Assembly (NCBI GenBank): GCA_035308525.1
Contig: DATGGM010000072.1
Coordinates: 1 to 64,000 of the forward strand
Length of the DNA: 64,000 bases
Origin: Bog-159 sp035308525
GTDB lineage: Bacteria > Acidobacteriota > Terriglobia > Bryobacterales > Bryobacteraceae
Direction of reading: 5' to 3'
This document shows, piece after piece, positions 8,774 to 15,786 of this stretch; within the stretch, counting starts at the first letter, position 1; each line of letters opens with the position of its first letter. The position numbers were made by a program, and so were the translations under genes. Under the pieces are notes generated by a model, which saw only the letters and a list, made by a program, of their open reading frames with translations, did no database searches and was not told the origin of the DNA.

Positions 8774-9489
8774 GGCTTTGGCCGGTAAACCGGTGAATCG
8801 TCGAGCGCCGGGGGATAGTCGCTGTTCCACATGTTCTTGTGCGGCGCCGGAATATAGCCGGTTTCGGAGATGGCGATGGGGGGCAGCACGAGGGTCGCCG
8901 CTTCGACTGCGACAGGCCGTATCAGCGCGCGCAGCGTGTCGTCAGTGGCTCTTTCGTGGAAGATGTGTAACGTGTAGGCGCCCGGCGGCACGTCGCGGAT
9001 CTCGAAGTCGCCCGAAGCGCGCGAGACGGCGAACCAGGGCGTTTCCAGCACGACGATGACGGCGCTCATGGTCGGATGAATATTGCAGAAGACGCGCACA
9101 ATGCCGGGCCGCGTGAATATCTGTCGCTTGGTGCTCTGCGGCTTGTAGAGACCCAGGTTAAATTGCTGCCCGCTGTAGTTGGAAAACACGTCGTGAAAGA
9201 AGGGATCGTCGTTGGGGAAATCCACACCTCCGCCGACGGGAATGGCGACCACGTGCGGGTCGAAATGCTTGTCTTTCTGCGTCATGATCTGCACGCGGCC
9301 AGCCGTGCTGGCGGGTATCGCCGCACGCCCGTTAGTGGACTCGAGCCATACCACGACGCCGCGCAGGTCCTTGTGGCGGCGCACCCCGGGATCGCGCGAG
9401 TCGGTCAGCAATACGCTGCCTTTCACGCTGGCGCACCACAATGGCAGCAGCCAGAGGCCGCTAAAACAGATACGCCAGAGCCAGATCAT
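8770..9489 (-). CDS. Secreted cupredoxin-like (type 1 copper) protein
   Basis: The protein of 239 residues (ATG at 9489) has a hydrophobic leader and then a beta-rich domain with all four type-1 copper ligands in the expected order. They are His99 (FFHDVF) and Cys135, His138 and Met141 (FCNIHPTM). Plastocyanin-like proteins with this Cys-X2-His-X2-Met loop carry electrons or hold copper. A second beta-sandwich follows (about 150-190, GDFEIRDVPPGAYTLHIF), like a carboxypeptidase regulatory domain. The gene overlaps the barrel gene upstream by 29 bases and the kinase downstream by 4. Alternative upstream starts are GTG at 9510 and TTG at 9519. Confidence 0.82.
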   Translation of the reverse strand: MIWLWRICFSGLWLLPLWCASVKGSVLLTDSRDPGVRRHKDLRGVVVWLESTNGRAAIPASTAGRVQIMTQKDKHFDPHVVAIPVGGGVDFPNDDPFFHDVFSNYSGQQFNLGLYKPQSTKRQIFTRPGIVRVFCNIHPTMSAVIVVLETPWFAVSRASGDFEIRDVPPGAYTLHIFHERATDDTLRALIRPVAVEAATLVLPPIAISETGYIPAPHKNMWNSDYPPALDDSPVYRPKP

Positions 9490-10816
9490 AGTGATTGCTG
9501 AGCCGCACACCTCTTTCAATATACGTCGTGCGCGCCTGGGAAGCTTCCACGGCGAGTATCACGTTGGGCGCGATCTTATAGAACAGATTTCCGCCGTACA
9601 TCCAGTTGCGTGTGATGTTGTACTCGGTCAGGTCCGCCGCGCGGTCAGCCTCCAGGCCGGAAAAGAGGTGGAACGAGAGGCGCGAGGTGGCCAGGAAAGT
9701 CAATTGCTCCCAACCGCCTTTGGCGTGCACCGGAATAACCAGGCCCGATGGCAATATGGTGAATCCTTCCAGGCCGCCCACGGGCCCCACGTTCTGGCCG
9801 CTGAAGAAGGCGCCCGTGAATTCCAGCTTCCGCCAGGGACTGGCGAACCAATCGAGCGAAAACAAGTTGGACGAAATAGATGTGCCGGAGACGTGGGTAA
9901 TGCTGGTGTGGAAACCGGGGGCGAATTCAATGCGTGCGCCATCCGGGGAGCCGTGGTAGAACTCAAACCGGCCTTCTATGCCCGGCCGCGCGGCCTCCGG
10001 GCTGACGGCGGGTTGCTGATACAGGGGAACCTCGGTGGTCTGCACCACCCCGAATTGAGCACGGATGCCGGTGTCCTCGCCCAGGACCAGTTTCTGCTCG
10101 AAGCGCACCTGGGGGAACCAATACCACAAGTTGCCCGCCCCGGACAAAAGCGGCACCTCCACCTGCGCCAGAGAAGTGGGCTGGCGCGGCGCGAAAATGG
10201 GACTCTCCACTCCGGCCAGGATGCTGCGATTGGCCCAATCGATTTCGATGTCGCCGGTGCGCAGGCGGAACCCGAGATCCAGCGGCGGACCTGCGCCGCC
10301 CGCGAAATCCATATAGACCGAGCCGTGCACTTTACCGCCCAGGAAACTCTGGGGCCCGGAGTAGTCCAGACCGATGGTGGTCTGATAGAAGCTGCCGCCG
10401 CCGCTGGCCACGCTGTCCGGCCACGCAAACGTGGGATACTGCTGTCCTCCGCTTCCTTTGGAGTTCAGGAAGCCGTTGAACAGAGCCGTGCCTGTAAGGC
10501 GGATAGGAAAATGTTGAGAGGCTTCCACTTTAGTCTGTGCCAGTTCCGCGGTACGGGTCTCCTGGACGTCCACCTTCTCGGCGAGCGCCGGGGCGGCCGC
10601 GGCCGGTTGGCCGCGCACCTCCGACAGTTCCTGCCTCAGTTGGCGTACTTCTTCGGTTAGCGACTGGTTTTGCTTTTCCAGACGGTCCAGGCGATCCATG
10701 ATCTGTTGCATGTCGGGGGCCTGGGCCGCCAGGCTGCCCGGCACAAGTAAAATGAACAGGCATCGCCGGATGTAAGCCGGCGGCCGGCTACGGGGATGGA
10801 TCGGAAGACTTGGCAT
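9461..10816 (-). CDS. Outer-membrane beta-barrel (porin-like) protein with coiled-coil neck
   Basis: The 451-residue protein has a signal peptide ending near SLAAQA. A heptad-rich coiled coil follows at about residues 36-67 (segments IMDRLDRLEKQNQSL and VRQLRQELSEV). The rest is alternating amphipathic beta strands, ending in the aromatic C-terminus LAYLF that BAM recognises. Porins with an N-terminal coiled coil trimerise through it. I see no plug domain, so this is a channel rather than a TonB receptor. It overlaps the receiver gene upstream and the cupredoxin gene downstream by 29 bases each, so all are made together. The cargo is unknown. Confidence 0.8.
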   Translation of the reverse strand: MPSLPIHPRSRPPAYIRRCLFILLVPGSLAAQAPDMQQIMDRLDRLEKQNQSLTEEVRQLRQELSEVRGQPAAAAPALAEKVDVQETRTAELAQTKVEASQHFPIRLTGTALFNGFLNSKGSGGQQYPTFAWPDSVASGGGSFYQTTIGLDYSGPQSFLGGKVHGSVYMDFAGGAGPPLDLGFRLRTGDIEIDWANRSILAGVESPIFAPRQPTSLAQVEVPLLSGAGNLWYWFPQVRFEQKLVLGEDTGIRAQFGVVQTTEVPLYQQPAVSPEAARPGIEGRFEFYHGSPDGARIEFAPGFHTSITHVSGTSISSNLFSLDWFASPWRKLEFTGAFFSGQNVGPVGGLEGFTILPSGLVIPVHAKGGWEQLTFLATSRLSFHLFSGLEADRAADLTEYNITRNWMYGGNLFYKIAPNVILAVEASQARTTYIERGVRLSNHYDLALAYLF

Positions 10817-11231
10817 CGAGAAGTTGCTCCAGTTTGAGCCGCACCTGGGCGGGCGAATAAGGTTTGGAAAAGAAAGCGTTCGCGCCGATGGCCGTCAGGC
10901 GCTGGGGGGTGGCCGGATCGGTGTCGCCGCTGACTACAATGATGGGCAACCGCCGGTGGCGCGGCTCGGCGCGGATCCGCTCGATGAATTCGAATCCGTC
11001 CATGCGCGGCATGTTCAGGTCCGTGACCACGGCCCGCACCGCGCAATCCGTTCTTTGAAGCAGGCGCAGGGCTTCCTGAGCCGTGGGGAGCACGGCCACG
11101 GCGATGTCCGGTATGCCCAGAAATGCCATCTCGAGCGTCGTCGCGCAAGTAGCTGCATCTTCCACGATGACTACTGTGCCGCCACGCATTTCCAAGTTCC
11201 GTTCCACCTCTATGCGTACATTTTCGCCCAT
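10788..11231 (-). CDS. Stand-alone response-regulator receiver protein
   Basis: The 147-residue protein (ATG at 11231; a longer frame opens at 11312 and a shorter one at 11189) is a single CheY-like receiver. It has the acidic pocket VIVED, the phospho-acceptor Asp71 in VVTDLNMPRMDG and the conserved Lys in FFSKPYSP. There is no output domain. It lies between an OmpR-type regulator and the barrel gene. It may act as a phosphate sink or relay for the kinase at 7016, or bind a partner protein directly. Confidence 0.85.
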   Translation of the reverse strand: MGENVRIEVERNLEMRGGTVVIVEDAATCATTLEMAFLGIPDIAVAVLPTAQEALRLLQRTDCAVRAVVTDLNMPRMDGFEFIERIRAEPRHRRLPIIVVSGDTDPATPQRLTAIGANAFFSKPYSPAQVRLKLEQLLDAKSSDPSP

Positions 11232-11283
11232 CCCGCTTGGCGGGACGGTCGCTTGGCTGTAAAAAACCTGTAAAAACTCGCGG

Positions 11284-11958
11284 CTAGGGCAGGAACCGAT
11301 AACCCACTCCATGTACCGTCAGGAAATGCCGCGGCACGTTCGGCTCCGGCTCCAGTTTCTGCCGCAGTTTCACCACATGCGCATCCACCGTGCGGGTGTT
11401 GGGAAAGAACTCATAGCCCCACACCGAATTCAGAATCATATCGCGAGTCAGCGGGCGATCCGGGTTCTGCAGGAAATAGGTCAGCAGATTGTATTCGGCG
11501 GGAGTCAGCTTCAACTCTTCTCCCCGCTTGCTGACCACGCGGCGCTCCAGATCGACTTCCACTTCGTTGAATCGCACCACCTTGCGCGCTTCCGGGGACG
11601 CCCGGCGGAGCACCGCGCGAATGCGCGCCAACAGTTCACGGGTGCCGAAAGGCTTTACCAGGTAGTCGTCGGCGCCGATTTCGAGGAGCAGCACTTTGTC
11701 GATTTCATCGCCCAAGGCACTCAAGACGATGATGGGCGTGCCCACGTGGGCGGCGCGCAGTTGTTTGCAAATCTCGACGCCGCTCATGCCCGGCAGGCGC
11801 AAATCCACCAGCATCAGGTCGGGCTTCAGCAGCATGGACTTCTCGTAGCCCGCGCGGCCGTCCGCAACCAGCACCGCGCGAAAGCCTTCCTGCTCGAGCA
11901 TCACCCCGATGGTGTCGCGCAAGCTCTCGTCGTCATCGATCACCAGGATGGTTTGCAT
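11284..11958 (-). CDS. OmpR/PhoB-family DNA-binding response regulator
   Basis: The 224-residue protein has a receiver domain (acidic pocket at 8-10, Asp52, Lys102 in LVKPFG) and a C-terminal winged helix (about 127-222). The winged helix shows the family's LTPAEYNLLTYFLQNP and the recognition segment TVDAHVVKLRQKLE. It is the first gene of the operon that ends with the kinase at 7016. It probably binds direct repeats upstream of its own operon. Length and residues are all canonical. Confidence 0.94.
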   Translation of the reverse strand: MQTILVIDDDESLRDTIGVMLEQEGFRAVLVADGRAGYEKSMLLKPDLMLVDLRLPGMSGVEICKQLRAAHVGTPIIVLSALGDEIDKVLLLEIGADDYLVKPFGTRELLARIRAVLRRASPEARKVVRFNEVEVDLERRVVSKRGEELKLTPAEYNLLTYFLQNPDRPLTRDMILNSVWGYEFFPNTRTVDAHVVKLRQKLEPEPNVPRHFLTVHGVGYRFLP

Positions 11959-11975
11959 GCCGCCGGATCGTATCT

Positions 11976-11981
11976 ATTGTA
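11976..11981 (-). promoter_or_regulatory. Possible -10 element of the cupredoxin/two-component operon
   Basis: On the minus strand the sequence reads TACAAT (five of six matches to TATAAT), 17 bases before the regulator's ATG. No good -35 hexamer is present at 16-18 bases, as expected for an activator-dependent promoter, but chance is not excluded. The 154-base gap between this operon and the upstream TPR gene holds nothing else I recognise. Confidence 0.3.
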
Positions 11982-12112
11982 GCGAAACCTCCAATAAAGA
12001 CTCTTGAGGAACACGCGCAAGACGGGGCGAGCCGCGCCACTTGAATCTAAGGAGTTCCTCGCTTATATGGCGGCGCGGCAAAACGCGCCCCTTTGCGCTT
12101 GTGAACGAACGG

Positions 12113-14215
12113 TTAGCGGGCCTGGCCGCGGCGGTACAGATCCAGGCGGCCCTGGAACTCGCGGGCCAACTCGGGGTGACCCGCGGCGCGTGCCAACTCG
12201 ACGGCGTCCTGCGCGCTTTTGGTGGCATCCGGAAATCGGCCGGCCGCGGCGTACGCCAGGGCCAGGGTGGCGTGGTAAGTGGCCTCGCGGTTGCCGGTGA
12301 GGGAGCAGGCGCGGGAAGCCAGTGCAATGGCGCGGTTCGGGTCACCGCCATCCGCCGGAGCCAGGGTGGCCAGCAGCCTGGCGTAACTATCCAGCGCCTG
12401 CAGGTAGTCGGGCTTCAGCCGCAGGACTTCTTCGTAATGCAGGATGGCCTCGCGCGTCTTCCCGGTTGTGGACAGAGCGTAGGCCAGATTGTTATGCGTA
12501 TCCGCCGAATCGGGACTTAGCTTGAGGGCCTCCTGCCAGTGATCGATGGCCTCACTCATCCGGCCGTCCATGGCCAGCGCAATCCCCAGGTTGTTGTGTA
12601 CTTCCGCGTAGTCCGGCCTGATGCGCAACGCTTCCTCCCACTCCGCGATAGCCTCCTTGATTTTCCCTTGCTGAACGAGAGCGTAACCCATATTGAGATG
12701 CGCTTCCGGCAGGTTGGGCTTGAGCTGGAGGGCGCGCTGGAGGTATCCGGCAGCGTCCGGCGCTTTGCCGGACACCGCCAGGACGTGCCCCAGATTGTTC
12801 AGAGCGTCTACGTAGTCGGGCTTTTCTTCGAGGGCCTTCTGATAATGCAGAATGGCTTCCTGCGTCCGGCCGGCTGCCTCCAGCGCATGCCCCAGATCGT
12901 ATTGAGCGCGCGGATTTCCGGGACTTTTTTCCACGGTATCTTGCCAGATAGCTAACTCCGAGGCATAGTCGAGATTGCGGCGGATGGTCACGGCGGTCAG
13001 GGCTACCACGATCGTCCCGCAGGCAGCCCAGGTGATAACAGGGCCAGTCGCGCGGCGCAGCGGAAGAATCAGGACGGTGACAGCCAACGTCACCGCGGCC
13101 GCCAGGGACAGATACATCCGGTGTTCCACCGCGACATCGGCGATCGGTATGAAGCTGGAGGTTGGGATCAGAATGATGAAGAACCATGCCCCCAGAAAGC
13201 CCAGCGCCGGCTTGCGGCGCCATGCCAGGACGGTGACTGCCAGCAAGGCGACCACCAGCAGCAACTGCGGGAGGACTTCGCCAATGTTACGTGCGGTGGG
13301 CCAGCCATAATCGAGACACAATTTATCCGGCCATAACACCAGGCGGAGGTAGTGCAGGATCACGCCGGGCTGCGTGATGGCGTATTGGAACGGCGATGCG
13401 CCGGCATACGCGAACCCGGCGCTTTCCTTCCACTCCACGGGAGCCTGTGATAGCAGCAGCGGGTACAAACACAAAGTGACGGCAAGAGCCGCGTACAGTT
13501 TCGAGCGGAGCCGCGCCAACTCGTTCCACGAACGTGATAGGAACACGCGGTCATAGAGCAGCACGACCACGGGCGCCGTCAGCATCACCCCTTTGCAGCC
13601 GATCCCCAGGCAACAGCTTGCGACAGCCGCGGCGTACCACCACAGGCGCCGGCCCGAGTCACTCGCGCGAATGACGGAGTAAATCGTGAACAAGTAAAAC
13701 AAGCCCATCAGCGACTCCCCGCGCTGAATCGTGTAAGTAACACTCTCGGTCTGGATCGGATGCACCAGCCAGATCAGCGCGGAAAGTCCGGCGAGCCGGT
13801 TGGCGGATTGCCCGAACCGCTCCCGCAGCAGGCCGGAGAGGAACGTGCGCCGGAGCACGCCGTACAATGCCAGGGCCGCGCAGATATGCACGGCGGCATT
13901 CAATATGTGATAGATGAGCGGATCGAGGCGCCCGATCGCGTAGTTCAGCGCCAGCGATAGATTGACCACCGGCCGCGATGTGTGAAGCAATAAGGTCCAC
14001 GGGGGCCAAAGCCGGCGAATACGCGTATTTTCGACAATGTGAAACCGGTCGTCAAACAGGAAAGGAACGTGCAGACTGTTCCAATAAGCCACCGCTCCGA
14101 AGAGGATCAGGACCAATGGCCACTTGTCTTGGATGGGTCCGGAAGACTTTGCCCGGGGCTTGACTTGCGCGGAGGCCTTGGCCGCCGATGCTTTTGCGGT
14201 ACCTCGCTTGGGCAC
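12113..14215 (-). CDS. TMTC-like polytopic membrane protein with C-terminal TPR array
   Basis: The 700-residue protein has a short basic N-terminus, then about ten hydrophobic helices (roughly 32-415), then six or seven tetratricopeptide repeats to the end (about 430-690). The first loop holds an Asp-Asp pair (Asp55-Asp56 in FLFDDRFHIVEN), where GT-C-fold glycosyltransferases keep their catalytic acid. The whole arrangement matches the TMTC/O-mannosyltransferase-like family, so transfer of a lipid-linked sugar to exported proteins is a fair guess. It is divergent from UDP-glucose dehydrogenase. Bacterial members are poorly characterised, so the activity is inferred. Confidence 0.8.
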   Translation of the reverse strand: MPKRGTAKASAAKASAQVKPRAKSSGPIQDKWPLVLILFGAVAYWNSLHVPFLFDDRFHIVENTRIRRLWPPWTLLLHTSRPVVNLSLALNYAIGRLDPLIYHILNAAVHICAALALYGVLRRTFLSGLLRERFGQSANRLAGLSALIWLVHPIQTESVTYTIQRGESLMGLFYLFTIYSVIRASDSGRRLWWYAAAVASCCLGIGCKGVMLTAPVVVLLYDRVFLSRSWNELARLRSKLYAALAVTLCLYPLLLSQAPVEWKESAGFAYAGASPFQYAITQPGVILHYLRLVLWPDKLCLDYGWPTARNIGEVLPQLLLVVALLAVTVLAWRRKPALGFLGAWFFIILIPTSSFIPIADVAVEHRMYLSLAAAVTLAVTVLILPLRRATGPVITWAACGTIVVALTAVTIRRNLDYASELAIWQDTVEKSPGNPRAQYDLGHALEAAGRTQEAILHYQKALEEKPDYVDALNNLGHVLAVSGKAPDAAGYLQRALQLKPNLPEAHLNMGYALVQQGKIKEAIAEWEEALRIRPDYAEVHNNLGIALAMDGRMSEAIDHWQEALKLSPDSADTHNNLAYALSTTGKTREAILHYEEVLRLKPDYLQALDSYARLLATLAPADGGDPNRAIALASRACSLTGNREATYHATLALAYAAAGRFPDATKSAQDAVELARAAGHPELAREFQGRLDLYRRGQAR

Positions 14216-14297
14216 GTCCGGTAGCTAACTATTGTATGGCATTCGCGGAGGCTATCGCGTGATAAGCTCAATGTCAGCGGGCGGTACGCGTATCTCC

Positions 14298-15725
14298 ATG
14301 CGAGTCACGGTAATTGGTACTGGTTATGTAGGAACGGTGACGGGCGCTTGTCTTGCCTATCTCGGCCACCGCGTTACGTGCGTTGACACGGATGCAGAGA
14401 AGATCGAGATGCTGCGCCGGGGCAAGATGCCCATCTACGAGCCGTGGCTGGAAGAACTGTTGCAACTAGCGGACGGGCGCGGCGGCATCGACTTTACCAC
14501 GGAACTGACACCCGCGGCCACCGGGAGCGACGTGATCTTCATCGCGGTGGGAACGCCTCCGCTGGAGAGCGGAGAAGCCAATCTCTGCTACCTGGAAGCC
14601 GCCGCGCGTAGTATCGGGGCAGCCATGGACGACTCCCGGTTTCGAGTGGTGGTGAACAAGTCCACAGTCCCGGTGGGGAGCGGAAACCTGGTGGAGACGC
14701 TGGTGCGCGAAGGCATCCGCGAATCGCGTCCGCCCGATCCGAAGAGCATCCGCTTCGGAATCGCCAGCAATCCGGAATTCCTGCGCGAAGGAAGCGCCAT
14801 TGCCGACTCGCTCTACCCGGATCGCATCGTGCTCGGCGCCGAAGAGGAGCTTACGCGCGAGACGCTGCGGGAATTATATCGCCCGCTGGTGGCGCAGAGC
14901 TTCGAGCCGCCGGCATTCCTGCCACGGCCGGCCGCCATGGTCAAGGTGCCGGTGGTTACGACTACGCTGACCAGCGCGGAGATGATCAAGTACGCAGCCA
15001 ATGCGTTCCTGGCGGTGAAGATCGGTTTCGCCAACGAGGTGGCCAACATTTGCGAGCGGGTGGGCGCCGAGGCCCCCGAAGTGATGGCCGGCATCGGCCT
15101 GGACGCGCGCATTGGGGCGCGTTTCCTCAATCCCGGAGTGGGCTGGGGCGGCAGTTGCTTTGGCAAGGACATCCAGTCATTGCTGCACACCGCGCGCGAG
15201 TACGGCTATCAAAGCCGTTTGCTCGAAGCAGCGCTGGAGGTGAACCGCGCCCAGCGGCAACTGGTCATCCAGAAGCTGCAAGAGAAGCTCTTTATCCTGA
15301 AGGGCCGCACGATTGCGCTGCTGGGACTGGCTTTCAAGCCTGAAACGGACGACCTGCGCGACGCTCCCAGCCTGCAGATCGCCGAGCGCCTGCTGCAGAT
15401 GGGTGCGCGGGTAAAGGCATACGATCCGGTGGCCATGCCGGCGTGCCGATCAATTTATCCGGCCCTCCGCATTCAGTACTGCGAATCGGCGGAGGACGCG
15501 GCCGAGGAAGCCGATGCGCTGGTGCTGGTGACCGAGTGGAAGCAGTTCGCGGGGCTGGACCTGCACACGTTGGCCAGGCGCATGGCGCGAGCCGTCCTGG
15601 TGGACGGCCGCAACCTGTTCGATCCGGAGGCGGCGCGGCAGGCGGGCTTTGATTATTGCGGCATTGGGCGTCCGCAGCGGGCGGCACACAATGGCCTGGT
15701 AGCCACGCCTACCCAAATGCGTTAG
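14298..15725 (+). CDS. ugd: UDP-glucose 6-dehydrogenase
   Basis: This NAD-dependent enzyme oxidises UDP-glucose to UDP-glucuronate for polysaccharides. The start at 14298 puts the Rossmann motif VIGTGYVG at the usual N-terminal position; starts at 14232 and 14271 would add an unneeded leader. The catalytic thiol is Cys287 in GWGGSCFGKD. The three domains (NAD-binding, central helical, UDP-binding with LGLAFKPETDDLRDAPS) are complete in 475 residues. A GDP-mannose dehydrogenase is the main alternative, less likely from the motifs. galE lies 16 kb away in the window. Confidence 0.92.
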   Translation: MRVTVIGTGYVGTVTGACLAYLGHRVTCVDTDAEKIEMLRRGKMPIYEPWLEELLQLADGRGGIDFTTELTPAATGSDVIFIAVGTPPLESGEANLCYLEAAARSIGAAMDDSRFRVVVNKSTVPVGSGNLVETLVREGIRESRPPDPKSIRFGIASNPEFLREGSAIADSLYPDRIVLGAEEELTRETLRELYRPLVAQSFEPPAFLPRPAAMVKVPVVTTTLTSAEMIKYAANAFLAVKIGFANEVANICERVGAEAPEVMAGIGLDARIGARFLNPGVGWGGSCFGKDIQSLLHTAREYGYQSRLLEAALEVNRAQRQLVIQKLQEKLFILKGRTIALLGLAFKPETDDLRDAPSLQIAERLLQMGARVKAYDPVAMPACRSIYPALRIQYCESAEDAAEEADALVLVTEWKQFAGLDLHTLARRMARAVLVDGRNLFDPEAARQAGFDYCGIGRPQRAAHNGLVATPTQMR

Positions 15726-15786
15726 ATCGCCCTAAACCACTTCAGTTTTTGCCAACCGGCGGCCAGACGAAACGTCATAGCTTGTT

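Noticed and set aside
9212..10660. Plus-strand open frame of 482 codons
   Set aside because: Antisense to the cupredoxin and barrel genes; no motif, no ribosome site.
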